From: Delphinus delphis
Lineage: Eukaryota > Chordata > Mammalia > Artiodactyla > Delphinidae
Direction of reading: 5' to 3'
Length of the DNA: 64,000 nt
NCBI RefSeq assembly: GCF_949987515.2
Contig: NC_082694.2
Span: 60,696,080 to 60,760,079, forward strand
Of the stretch, positions 37,010 through 48,501 are shown in pieces. The translations under genes and the position numbers were made by a program. Position 1 is the stretch's first letter. Every line of letters begins with the position of its first letter. The notes below the pieces were generated by a model, which was not told the origin of the DNA, made no database searches, and worked only from the letters and a program-made list of their open reading frames with translations.

Positions 37010-38368
37010 CTTTTTTTTTAAAAACATCTTTATTGGAGTATAATTGCTTTACAGTGTTGTGTTAGTTTCTGCTGTATAACAGGGTGAATCAGCTATATGC
37101 ATACGTATATCCCCATATCCCTTCCCTCTTGTGTCTCCCTCCCACCCTCCTTATCCCACCCCTCTAGGTGGTCGCAAAGCACCCAGCTGATTTCCCTGTG
37201 CCATGCAGCTGCTTCCCACTATCTATCTATTTTACATTTGGTAGTGTATGTATATCAATGCTACTCTCTTACTTCATCCCAGCTTACCCTTCCCCCTCCC
37301 CATTTCCTGAAGTCCATTCTCTACATCTGTGTCTTTATTCCTGTCCAGCCCCTAGGTTCATGAGAACCACTTTTTTTTTAGATTCCATATATATGTGTTA
37401 GCATACGGTATTTGTTTTTCTCTTTCTGACTTACTTCACTCTATGACAGACTCTAGGTCCATCCACCTCACTACAAATAACTCAATTTCGTTTCTTTTTA
37501 TGGCTGAGTAATATTCCATTGTATATATGTGCCGCATCTTCTTTATCCATTCATCTGTTGATGGACATTTAGGTGATTCCATGTCCTGGCTGTTGTAAAT
37601 AGTGCTGCAATGAACATTGGTGGTAAATGTATCTTTTTTTTTTTTTTTGCGGTACGCGGGCCTCTCACTGTTGGGGCCCCTCCCGTTGCAGAGCACAGGC
37701 TCCGGACGCGCAGGCTCAGCGGCCATGGCTCACGGGCCTAGCCGCTCCACGGCATGTGGGATCTTCCTGGACCGGGGCACAAACCTGTGTCCCCTGCATC
37801 GGCAGGTGGACTCTCAACCACTGTGCCACCAGGGAAGCCCAATGTCTCTTTTTGAATTATGGTTTTCTCAGGGCATATGCCCAGTAGTGGGATTGCTGGG
37901 TCATATGGTAGTTCTATTTTTAGTTTTTTAAGGAACCTCCATACTGTTTACCATAGTGGCTGTATCAATTTACATTCCCACCAACAGTGCAGGAGGGCTC
38001 CCTTTTCACCACGCCCTTTCCAGCATTTATTGTTTCTAGATTTTTTGATAATGGCCATTCTGACCGGCATGAGGTGATACTTCATTGTGGTTTTGATTTG
38101 CATTTCTCTAATAATTAGTGATGTTGAACATCTTTTCATGTGCCTCTTGGCCATCTGTATGTCTTCTTTGGTGAAATGTCTATTTAGGTCTTCTGCCCAT
38201 TTTTTAACTGCATTGTTTGTTTTTTTGATATTGAGCTCCATGAGTTGTTTGTATATTTTGGAAATTAATAAATGTCTGTTGTTTCATTTGCAAATATTTT
38301 CTCCCATTTTGAGGGTTGTCTTTTTGTCTTGTTTATGGTTTCCTTTACTGTGCAAAAGCTTTTAAGAT
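37010..38368 (-). mobile_element. Young 5'-truncated L1 in antisense, with a SINE inside
   Basis: The 3' end begins at T-run 37010 with TTATTGGAGTATAATTGC and the antisense of the G-rich tail (37136-37163). The ORF2 C-terminus is read on the minus strand (DEWIKKMRHIYTMEYYSAIK, then [16 protein letters not shown] and [20 protein letters not shown]). The 5' end is near 38368. ORF2 is interrupted by the SINE at 37639-37840 and truncated, so not functional. Confidence 0.9.
37639..37840 (-). mobile_element. CHR-type SINE, short type, within L1
   Basis: Antisense copy. TSD AATGTATCTTTTT (37626-37638) and AATGTCTCTTTTT (37841-37853), 12 of 13 identical. Confidence 0.94.
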
Positions 38369-38404
38369 GGTTCATAATTGAATAAGTAAAGAAAAGAATT
38401 CATA

Positions 38405-38632
38405 TGAAGCAGTATAGTATGGTAGTTAAAAACATGAGTTTGCGGATCAGTAAAATTTGGGTTTGTCTTTACAACTTACTAGTTGTGTAACCTTGGTTTC
38501 TTATCTGGAAAACGATGTTAAAAATAGTACTAATTTCATGGTTTTTTGTGTGTGTGTGTACGTGTACATTAAATGATATATTTATAAAACGCTTAGTCCA
38601 GCACCTAGCACATAGTAATCACACAGTAAGTG
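38405..38632 (+). mobile_element. MIR SINE relic
   Basis: Follows MIR order: GTATGGTAGTTAAAAACATG, ACTTACTAGTTGTGTAACCT, then GCTTAGTCCAGCACCTAGCA and GTAATCACACAGTAAG. Confidence 0.82.
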
Positions 38633-39599
38633 TTAGCTTAACAATAATATTATTTTTTAGTCTGATCTTTGTGGCTTCTAAACTAAACAAACAAGCAAAC
38701 AAAACTTTAACCACACTGTACTTTGGGATCCTTTCCCTTTTGAGAGCTTATAAGAAACTAGTGGTGATCCAGAAATAGCTGAAAGCTGCTACCAGTTAAG
38801 TTTATGTTAACTTTTGGTTTTCTGCTTTATGGAATATACATTTGTGTCATAATCTATTTTCTACTGTGTATAAGACAATTGATTCCTTTCTTGATCTGTA
38901 TGGGTAAATTCTTCACAATTTCATATTAGCTCTACTAATGCTTCTTTTTATTGATGCAGAAAATTGGAGGTTAATGATATATCAATTCTGTGGTTTATTT
39001 AATCTTCTGTTCTTGGTCTGTATGTGTGAGTTTCATGTGCAGTCTTAGCTCCTGAAAACCTGTGACTTTTGTCTTCAGTATTGTAATATATTCCTCAGGG
39101 GATTAGTTTCTTTAGATTAATGTGATTACAGATGTGATTTCAGAATCATATAATTTTGAGTTCAGCTGATTTAACTAGTTAATTACTATTGTTGAGCAGT
39201 AAGTGAGCAAACATGCTTTTTCTATATTTCTATACCCTTAGGCTATTACATCTAATATAATGGAATTGAGATATTCCTTATTGTATGAATATTCCCAAGG
39301 ACTGAACTGCCAGAAAGAGCCTATAGAGCAACTATAAAGGTATAGGGAGAGGAGCATTCATTGAAACTATGTAAGATCTTTTGATATCACAAGAGGGACA
39401 TGAAAACTAACCAAGAGTACATAAATATTTCCATTAGGGAAAAAGTGATTAAAAGTATTTATTGATAATTATCTTAAATAAATGAATACAACTACAAATA
39501 AAATTTAAAAATTTTCTGAAATATTTAAGAAAAAGGCTTTGTGAAATAAATGTAGTATCATGTTTCTGAAAAGGAAGGCTGATAGTATATAATTTTTAC

Positions 39600-40540
39600 T
39601 CCCCAATTTAAATTATTTTTTCCATTCAGATTGTTATTGGGATTCTTTTTACTCTGACAATGTTTCTCTAAAGTTTATCTGGGAGAAAAAGTAGTCAAAA
39701 GCATTAAGTTAAAAATCTGAAAAATAAGAGAGAAAGGGAAGAGAAAAACTACAATAACTGAAACCAAATACTGCTAAAAGCAGTAATAGATCCATGGTAC
39801 ATTTTAGGTACATGCCAAGGGAGGCATGAGAAAAAAAAAGGAATCATTTTTCAGAAATTTGTGTTTAGAAAACTCATTAAGCAGTTGAAGGGCCATAAAC
39901 ATAGACCTCCACTTAATACCTGACACCAAGATAAATTTCAGAGGATTTAAAGGTTACATATGAGCATTCAAATCAAAGGAAAATTAGAATAAAGTAGAAT
40001 TGAATATTTATCAAACTTATAATAGTGGGTATTTCACTTTCAAAACAATAAAAGGAAACAAAAGGGAAAAGAACAGTTTGCAGATTTGAATATTCCAAGT
40101 GTAATATTTACATATGTAAGAATAATAAAAACAGAAATAAGATGGAGGAAATACTACAACAAGTATTATATAAAGTTAATATCTATTCTGTAAAGAGCTC
40201 ATATATTTGTAAGAAAAACACTGGTCTCTAAATATTTGGTCAATTGATAAAAAAATATATTTCACAGATATTAAATTAGTAAACAAGCATGTGGGAAAAT
40301 GTTCAAAATAGTAGAAATAAATAAACATTAGGTATTATGTGCTCAATTAGGGGAAAAGTGTGATTGGTATTTCCATTATAGGTCAGGGTATGGTAAAACC
40401 TCATAGAAATAGAGAACAATCAATGATTCCAGGCTTATAAAAGTTAAAAACTGGATCAATTTCTAACTAACACAGATAATATAAAACATATACACTGAGA
40501 TTTTTTTCCCCCTCAATGAATATATCTCTGTAACCAGCAA
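39600..40540 (+). mobile_element. Possible very old L1 remnant, sense
   Basis: Pieces such as AAGTTTATCTGGGAGAAAAA and ACTACAATAACTGAAACC resemble degraded L1 ORF2 sequence in sense. No frame survives. Weak call. Confidence 0.4.
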
Positions 40541-40578
40541 ATCATTGATTGTTGAACTTCGCTTAAAACTTGGATGTG

Positions 40579-40775
40579 GGGCTTCCCTGGTAGTGCAGTG
40601 GTTGAGAGTCCGCCTGCCGATGCAGGGGACGCGGGTTCGTGCCCCGGTCCGGGAAGATCCCACATGCCGTGGAGCAGCTGGGCCCGTGAGCCTGTGTGTC
40701 CAGAGCCTGTGCTCCGCAACGGCAGAGGCCACAATAGTGAGAGGCCCGCGTACCGCAAAAAAAAAAAAAAACAAA
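40579..40775 (+). mobile_element. CHR-type SINE, short type, sense
   Basis: Full-length, A-rich tail. Perfect 14-bp TSD AAAACTTGGATGTG at 40565-40578 and 40776-40789. Confidence 0.95.
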
Positions 40776-41426
40776 AAAACTTGGATGTGACCAAAAGTGA
40801 TCACTCTTTGAATTCAGTCCAGTTTCATGACACATCCTGAGGGTGGAGTGGGTGGAGTTTCTTTTGTTGTTGTTGTTGTCTTTAGCTTAAGCCAAAAAGT
40901 TAGCTTCCTTTTTTTGAAAATTTGAAATGCTTCCAACGTTTATGTTACATTGAGGTTGGTTCTGTTTTACTCCTCTTTCTATCCCTCCAACTGCCTTATA
41001 CTCAGTAGACATTTGTTAAAAGACACATTCTACCTGCTTTTACTGCTAAAAACATGATACTGCAATTAATCTGTGGTGCTAATTACTTCCCTTGATGAAA
41101 TAACGTATAGTTAGAGCCACAAAGAAAAAGGAATGAGCCGATAAGCACCAGTATTCTTTTCCATCCTGTGTCATGTATCAGCACCTTAGTTTTGTCCAGC
41201 CTGCTCCCACTAGTTTAGACGGTCAGATATGTAGTTTCTAGAGCTCTTTTCTAGGATTGTGCAAAAGGCCAGGTTCTTCTAGAAAACTCTGAAATTCGCT
41301 AACTTATTCACTCTGAGAATACCAGTGAACTTCATCCTTATTCCTTGTAAGAATGTAGATTAGGACAATTTTATTGGCAAATACTACAGCCCCAGTATCT
41401 AATTTTAACATATAAGATTAAATTAG

Positions 41427-41639
41427 GGCTTCCCTGGTGGCGCAGTGGTTGAGAGTCCGCCTGCCGATGCAGGGGACACGGGTTCATGCCCCGGTCCGGG
41501 AAGATCCCACATGCCGCAAAGCGGCTGGGCCCGTGAGCCATGGCCGCTGAGCCTGCGCGTCCGGAGCCTGTGCTCCGCAACGGGAGAGGCCACAATAGTG
41601 AGAGGCCCACGTACTGCAAAAAAAAAAAAAAAAAAAAAA
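41427..41639 (+). mobile_element. CHR-type SINE, short type, sense
   Basis: Full-length with a pure A21 tail (41619-41639). The flanks AAGATTAAATTA and AAGATAAAACAG are only a partial TSD. It sits a few bases 5' of a MER20. Confidence 0.92.
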
Positions 41640-41646
41640 GATAAAA

Positions 41647-41904
41647 CAGTAGGTCTCAACTGGGTTGACACCACCGCCCCCCCCACCCCCCCCACCCCCG
41701 CCAGGGAACACTGGGCAGTGGCTAGAGACGTTCTATTTTTGTTCTCTCAGCTATGGGGAGAGGAAGTGCTACTGGCATCTAGTGGATAGAGGGCAGGGAG
41801 GCTGCTACAGTGCATGGGAGAGCCCACCTGCCCGGCCCACCCCCCATCCCAGCAAAGAATTATCTGGTCCAAAATGCCAGTAGTGCTGAAGTTGAAAAAC
41901 CCTG
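41647..41904 (+). mobile_element. MER20 DNA transposon
   Basis: It follows MER20 from CAGTAGGTCTCAACTGGG to GTTGAAAAACCCTG, with the internal TGCTACTGGCATCTAGTGGA and AGCAAAGAATTATCTGG blocks. It contains an expanded C-rich run at 41676-41701. The 8-bp flanks match at 6 of 8. Confidence 0.85.
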
Positions 41905-44404
41905 AGTTAAACTATATAGAAATAGAGTTTATGAGTTTGGAGAAATCGAAAACTTCTGTTAGTAATATTGTAGGGTCTTAGTAAATTACTGATAATCAAT
42001 GTCTTCTAGATGTGAATTGTAGCCTGAGAGCTTTAAAATAGGATTTCCAGTTTGGCTTGGGTGTGTTTGTTTTAAGAATATTACACAGTTTCCATTATGA
42101 GTATGGATATAGTTAAACAATGGAAGGAAGTTTTTAACCTGTGTATATTAGATTTCTGTATCTTCATATTGGTTTATAAAGCAAACTTAACACACGGAAT
42201 CTCTGCCTTCTAGGAGTTTATAAGCTGAAGGGAGTGTTTTTTATACTGATGAAATCCAAAGAACTGGCATTCAGGAGAACAAGAAGGCAGACACTTGGAG
42301 CAGTAGGTAGAAGTGGGGTTGAGCCAAGCAGAAATTGGCTGATCAGATCTCTGCTAGGAGGCCACTACCAGAGAGAGAGTCAGATTACAATGAGCAAATC
42401 AAAACTGAGGGAACATGCCTTGCCCATCTAAGAAGAGAGTGTTCATGCATGGATTCCCAGTGTCAAAATTACATTAGCATTTAAATCTGTTCTGTTATTT
42501 TTTTTGTTATTGGTGTGTATTTTAAAAAGATAATAGTAATCCAAGAGAGAGGTAACAGTGTTTTCAAATCAAAGAGACACATGCAGGTTAAGATTTTGAT
42601 TCTGTAACTTTCTTATTTTTTGTGATTATAGATCCTTTCTTCCGTCATTTGACTTCTAATCCTGATTAGTAATGCAAGGGTCATAATACCTACCTCAATG
42701 TTAAAATATAAAGCCCTTAATACATCGTCTGGCACATAATTAGTACCTTCAAAATAGTAATATTCATGGTTTTAAAATCTCTTGAAATCTGGAAAGATCG
42801 TTGATCCTGTAGTGTTTTTAAAATTTTAGTAAATACCAAAGCATGTATAGCATTCATGCTATACACATGACAGTAACTTTGCTTTACTCTTGCCCTTTGA
42901 TTTTAGTATTTAGCATATAACAAACTTAAAAATAGAGTTGAAATATTCACTTAATAGAGGAGTGTGGTTACTTGTTTTAGGAATTTTGAGGAAATGAGAT
43001 AGCCTATGTCAAGTGATTTGCATAATGCCTGATGCATAGCAACTTTTACACTCAATGAATGTTAGCTTCTTACCTTGATTTCACATTGCCAAGAGGCTTA
43101 GAAATACCACTATAATGCTACTGCTATTGTGTTTGCTGAATGAAGATAGTAGATGTAATTGGAGTAGGAGAGGAAATTGGCAGACAGCAATTCATTTTAA
43201 GCTATAATGATGTTTACTGAAATTGAAATGATTCTAACTAAAGCTGACTGTTTGCTTTTAACTGACTTAAAACATTTGTTTTTAGTTTTGACCATTTACA
43301 TGACACTAGACCTGAAGGCTCTTTATGTATCCTAATTTAGGAGGATTTTGGTCTATACTTTGACTGAATACATTGTCTCTGCAGACATGGTGTAATTTTC
43401 AGGTTCTGCCAAAATAGAGTGAAAGCCCCAGCTGTATTTTTTGTGTTCTAGAAACCAGTTGTCATTCTCTGTTCCCCCCCGCCCCCCGCCCCGTTCTTTG
43501 CACTACAGCTGTGTTGCAGTCACTAGGTGACATACTACTCTTTACCCTATCCCTGCATTTTTTTGTCTTGGCAAAACAGTGTCAGGCAACCATGAACTAA
43601 TCTGGAGCCTCAAACTGGAAGAAGGATTTTTTTTTAAAAATTCTGCTGGGTATTCAGGTTAAGACCTTGACTAGAATAGAAAGTTCCAAGAAGTTTGAGT
43701 TAAAGATAATCAGAACTAACTGAAAAACAAAGAAAAAATAAAATGAATGTTTTGGATTGTGTCAAAGAAAATGGTATTAAATGAAGCAGCTCCTCTGGAA
43801 TGCCATATTTAGAAAATCCTGTTGGAGATTAATGATGAGATTCAGAGTCCACATTGAATAATTTTCTCATTGGCTCACCTAGACTTTAGTGCCTTCTATC
43901 TGTGTATAGAAACAGAGTCCTTGAAATTCTTCTCTTCAATTAAATACTTTACTAAAAAGTGATGTTAAAGTAATAATTATATTTGTTTCTGAGAAATACT
44001 TTAGTGTTAAATTAGTTTACCTTTGCTCAGTAGGCAACAACTTTTTTCAGTAAGTTCTGGTTAGATACTAAGTTCTAGGTGCTGGGCCATCAATAGGGAA
44101 CATTGAAAAGGGATTGTCCTTGCCTTCTTGGAGGTTATTTACTATGATCTGGTTTATTATTAGAAAGACTTACTGTGAAGATTTACTTGGCATCAAATGA
44201 CTTTAGTATTCAACCTTTCAAATTAAGTGAACATAAAAAAAAACCTGTGCTGCTGGAAATGTTCTATATCTTGATCTGGGTGGTGCTTACATGGGGTAGG
44301 GGATGTAGAGTTATCTATCTTCTAATTAACATTAGTGTACTTTGCTCATTATACTTCAGTTAAAAATGCTTTTTAAATTAAATGTACAGTAAAACTCCAG
44401 TGGT

Positions 44405-44705
44405 GGGACTTCCCTGGTGGCACAGTGGTTAAGAATCCGCCTGCCAATGCAGGGGACAAGGGTTCAATTCCTGGTCCAGGAAGATCCCACATGCCTTGGA
44501 ACAACTAAGCCCACGAGCCACAACTACTGAGCCTGCATGCCACAACTACTGAAGCCCATGCACCTAGAGCCTGTGCTCCACAACAAGAGAAGCCACCGCA
44601 ATGAGAAGCCCGCACACTGCAACAAGTAGCCCCCACTCGCCACAACTAGAGAAAGGTTGAGCGCAGCAACGAAGATCCAAAGCAGCCAAAAATAAATTAA
44701 AAAAA
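44405..44705 (+). mobile_element. CHR-type SINE, long type, sense
   Basis: The only sense-oriented long copy: GGACTTCCCTGGTGGCACAG head, repeated CCACAACTACTGA units, CAGCCAAAAATAAATT tail. TSD AAAACTCCAGTGGT (44391-44404) and AAAAGTCCAATGGT (44706-44719), 12 of 14. Confidence 0.94.
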
Positions 44706-45460
44706 AAAAGTCCAATGGTTTTCCATTGCATTTAGAATAAGACTCATATTCCCTTTTTAAAAGTGTATAATGATAAATTATATGTCAGATAATGTTAAAT
44801 TCTGAAGCTGTTTTGTTAATATGTAAAAATTGTATTTGACCAAGTAGAATTAAAAAGTTGGAAACTTCCTACCTCATCTAACATATTTTATTGACAGAAT
44901 TTTAATGGCGTGAACTTTAAACTGTTCACATTAAATAACTCAAAATATAGTGTTGCTTGAAGGAATTTTATTTGCAAGTATTAGAACTTTTTACTTAGGA
45001 TAAGTATAAGTTAATACCATAAAAAGTAACTTCCACAAAATGGGCATAGAAAGATAAGATGATCTGTTTTTTATTCTTGAAACCATCTCTAATGCATAAG
45101 CAAAGACAGACAAGTCTAAAGTGGGCAAAGTGAGTGCATAAGGAAGGGGTGAGCATTTGATAACTTATGAAGTTCTGTTACTTTCCCACATGGACTGGGA
45201 ACAGACTTCATTTTGCACAGTCAAGAGAAATCATTGGCACAGTGATGGGGGGGGGGGGATTTGGAAAGAGGCCAAACTAAAGGCCTCTTTTGCTTCTGCC
45301 CTGCTAGCTCTTTTACTGTTTCTTTCATTTCCTTTTCTTTTAATCAAGGCTGAAATAGGCTAGGGAAGGGAATATAGGCATGTCTAGTTTTCAGAAGGTT
45401 ATCACCTTACTTCCACATTTTCCAGTCCTTCTATATTCTTGACCCCGTTTTTCCCCAGAG

Positions 45461-45662
45461 CAGTGTTTCTCAACTTCAGCACTGTCAACATTTTGGGCCA
45501 GAGAATTCTTTGTTCTGTGTAGTGTTCATTGTAGTATGTTTAGTAGCATCCCTGGCCTGTACCTACCAGGTATCAGTACCACAAGTTGTAACAACCGAAA
45601 GTGTCTCAAGACGTAGCCACGTATCTTCTGGAGGGCAAAATCACCCCAATTGAGAACTACTG
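45461..45662 (-). mobile_element. MER20 DNA transposon, antisense
   Basis: From CAGTGTTTCTCAACTTCAGC to GAGAACTACTG, with 8-bp TSD CCCCAGAG (45453-45460) and CCCTAGAG (45663-45670), 7 of 8. MER20 copies are known binding platforms for transcription factors in placental mammals; nothing here shows activity. Confidence 0.88.
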
Positions 45663-46372
45663 CCCTAGAGGAATAAGCTAAATAAATAGCCAGTGACAAT
45701 TGCTGAGAGTTACTGAGCTTGTTACCACCTCTGCTGCTTTTCTAATCTTGGTCCCTATTACAAGCAGCTTTTTTTCCTCCCTCATGAGAAAAGGGTACTT
45801 AGAAAGCATTATACCATTTTATTAGGTAAGACTTGTATTCTGGAATGATTAATAGAAGGAAGCCCATTGAAAATAGAAATTCACAATGTAATCAAGAATT
45901 GATTTTCATTAGTATGGTAACATATTTCTTCCTCTTAAAAAATTATACAACTGAAAGGGGAAAAAAAGTTCTCCTTTGTTCTTTACTGTGCTGGAGGCTG
46001 GCTTAGGAAAAGAAGCCATTATCTTGAAAAAGCTCTCTTTTTCTGTATAGGGTATTTTACTGGCATCAGATCATTTTGAGAAATTCAACATATATACTGC
46101 TAAATATACAGGGATTTTGTTTGTGTTTTTTGATATGTTGTTCAGGCCTTATTAAGGATCTCCCACACAAAGAGAAACATTCTGAGGAATGGTTGGATTT
46201 GGTGTTTTAAAGATCATCAATCCATGAAATAGGCAAATATGAATAGCCAATTTACAGAAAATATAGCTGTCTCTTAAGCATGTGAAAAATGCTCAACTTC
46301 ACTTCTTATTCACTTCTTATTCTATACTGAAATACATTTTTTACCTGAAGTCAACAAGTTCGATAATATACT

Positions 46373-46776
46373 TGCTATGGACTGAACTGTGCTCCTCTTC
46401 CTTCTCAATTCATATTTTGAAACCCTAACCCTCAGTGTGACTATATTTGGAAATAGGACTTTTAGGAGGTAATTAAGGTTAAATGAGATTGTAAGGGTGA
46501 GGTCCTAATCCAGTAGGATTGGTGGCTTTATAAGAAGAGAGGAAGAGAGAAAGAGGTATCTCTCCCCCTCCATGTGCATACTCGGAGGAAAGGTCATCTG
46601 AGCACACAGTGCGAAGACTGCTGTCTGCAAGCCAGGAAGAGGGCTCTCAACTAGAATTTGACCATGCTGGTACCCTGATGTTCAACTCCAGCCTCCAGCA
46701 ATATGAGAAAATAAATTTCTGTTTTTAAGCTGTTCAGCTATGGTATTTTGTTATGCAGCCTGAGCTGACTAGTATA
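46373..46776 (+). mobile_element. MaLR-type solo LTR (MLT1A-like)
   Basis: A 404-bp LTR-like unit starting TGCTATGGACTGAACTG and ending CTGACTAGTATA, with the characteristic interior ACCCTAACCCTCAG, AGGAGGTAATTAAGG, AAGCCAGGAAGAGGGC and AGAAAATAAATTTCTG blocks. A perfect 5-bp TSD ATACT lies at 46368-46372 and 46777-46781. No internal retroviral sequence is present, so it is a solo LTR of a non-autonomous mammalian LTR retrotransposon. Confidence 0.88.
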
Positions 46777-46808
46777 ATACTGTAAAACAGTATGTGGAAG
46801 AAACAGAC

Positions 46809-47022
46809 TTTTTTTTTTTTTTTTTTTTTTTGCGGTACTTGGGCCTCTCACTGTTGTGGCCTCTGCCGTTGTGGAGCACAGGCTCTGGACGCGCAGGCTC
46901 AGCGGCCATGGCTCACGGGCCTAGCCGCTTCGCGGCATGTGGGATCTTCCCGGACCGGGGCATGAACCCGTGTACCCTGCATCAGCAGGCAGACTCTCAA
47001 CCACTGCGCCACCAGGGAAGCC
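46809..47022 (-). mobile_element. CHR-type SINE, short type, abutting an L1 tail
   Basis: Antisense copy with a T20 head. Its tRNA-like end (GCCACCAGGGAAGCCG) runs directly into a second T run of about 20 (47024-47043) that is the poly(A) of the next L1. TSD not resolvable in the homopolymers. Confidence 0.92.
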
Positions 47023-47571
47023 GTTTTTTTTTTTTTTTTTTTTAGTATAGTTGATTTATAATGTGTTAGTTTCAGGTATACAGCAAAGTGATTTGGTTAT
47101 ACATATATATGTATGTATCTATATTTCTTTTTTTAAAATTCTTTTCATTGTAGTTTATTACAAGATATTGAATATAGTTTGCTTTGCCATACAGTATATC
47201 CCTATTGTTCATCTATTTTATATATGGTAGTGTGCATCTGTTAATCCCATACTCCCAATTTATCCCTCCCCCCCTTCCCCTTTGATAACCGTAAGTTTGT
47301 TTTCTGTGTCTGTGAGTCTATTTCTGTTTTGTAAATAAGTTCATTTGTATTATTTTTTAGATTCCACATATAAGTGATTATATATTGTCTTTCTCTGTCT
47401 GACTTACTTCACTTAGTCCATCCATGCTGCTGCAAATGGTATTATTTCATTCCTTTTTATGGCTGAGTAATATTCCATTCTGCCTGTCTGTCTATCTATC
47501 TATCTACCAACTACATCTTCTTTATCCATTCATCTGTTGATAGACACTTAGGTAGCTTCCATGTCTTGACT

Positions 47572-47745
47572 TTTTTTTTTTTATTTTATTGGAGTATAGT
47601 TGATTTACAGTGTTGTGTTAGTTTCAGTTGTACAGCAAAGTGATTCAGTTATACATATATATATATTCATTCTTTTCCAAATTCTTTCCCATATAAGTTA
47701 TTACAGAATATTGAGTAGAGTTCCCTGTGCTATACAGTAGGTTTG
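47572..47745 (-). mobile_element. Short L1 3' UTR fragment nested in L1
   Basis: T run followed by TATTTTATTGGAGTATAGTT and the standard antisense tail to CTATACAGTAGG. The host L1 reads CATGTCTTGAC before it and TTTGGCTGTTGTAAATAGGG after it. About 170 bp, severely 5'-truncated. Confidence 0.85.
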
Positions 47746-48135
47746 GCTGTTGTAAATAGGGCTGCTATGAACATTAGGCTGCATGTATCTTTTTGAATTA
47801 GAGCTTTGTTTTTTCCACATATATGCCCAGGAGTGGGGTTGCTGGATCATATGGTAACTCTGTTTTTAGTTTTTTAAGGAACCTCCATAGTGGCTGCACC
47901 AATTTACATTCCCACCAGCAATGTAGGAGGGTTCCTTTTCTCCACACCCTCTCCAGCATTATTATTTGTAGACTTTTTGATGATGGCCATTCTGACCAGT
48001 GTGAGGTGATACCTCACTGTAGTTTTGATTTGCATTGCTCAATAATTAGCGATGTTGAGCATCTTTTCATGTACTGTTGGGTATCTATATGTCTGCTTTG
48101 AAGAAATGTCTATTTAGGTCTTCTTCCCATTTCTT

Positions 48136-48501
48136 TTTTTTTTTTTTAATTTATTTATTTATTTATTTTTGGCTGTTTTGGGTCTTTGTTTCTGGGCAAG
48201 GGCTTTCTCTAGTTGCGGCGAGCAGGGGCCACTCTTCATCACGGTGCGTGGGCCTCTCACTATCGCGGCCTCTCTTGTTGCGGAGCAAGGCTCCAGATGC
48301 GCAGGCTCAGTAGTTGTGGCCCACGGGCCCAGTTGCTCCGCGGCATGTGGGATCCTCCCAGACAAGGGCTTGAACCTGTGTCCCCTGCGTTGGCAGGCAG
48401 ACTCTCAACCACTGCGCGTGGGATCCTCCCAGACAAGGGCTTGAACCTGTGTCCCCTGCGTTGGCAGGCAGACTCTCAACCACTGCGCCACCAGGGAAGC
48501 C
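48136..48501 (-). mobile_element. CHR-type SINE, long type, with a 71-bp internal duplication
   Basis: Antisense copy. Perfect TSD CTTCTTCCCATTTCTT at 48120-48135 and 48502-48517. The tRNA-like end is present twice in tandem (48347-48417 and 48418-48488, identical over 71 bp), making this copy longer than usual. Confidence 0.93.
48347..48488 (-). repeat. Perfect 71-bp tandem duplication inside a SINE
   Basis: The units 48347-48417 and 48418-48488 are identical at all 71 positions, both beginning GTGGGATCCTCCCAGACA and ending CCACTGCGC. Only the second copy continues into CACCAGGGAAGCCC. Confidence 0.95.

Noticed and set aside
46373..46776. Endogenous retrovirus with genes
   Set aside because: Only a solo LTR with its 5-bp TSD is present; there is no internal coding region.
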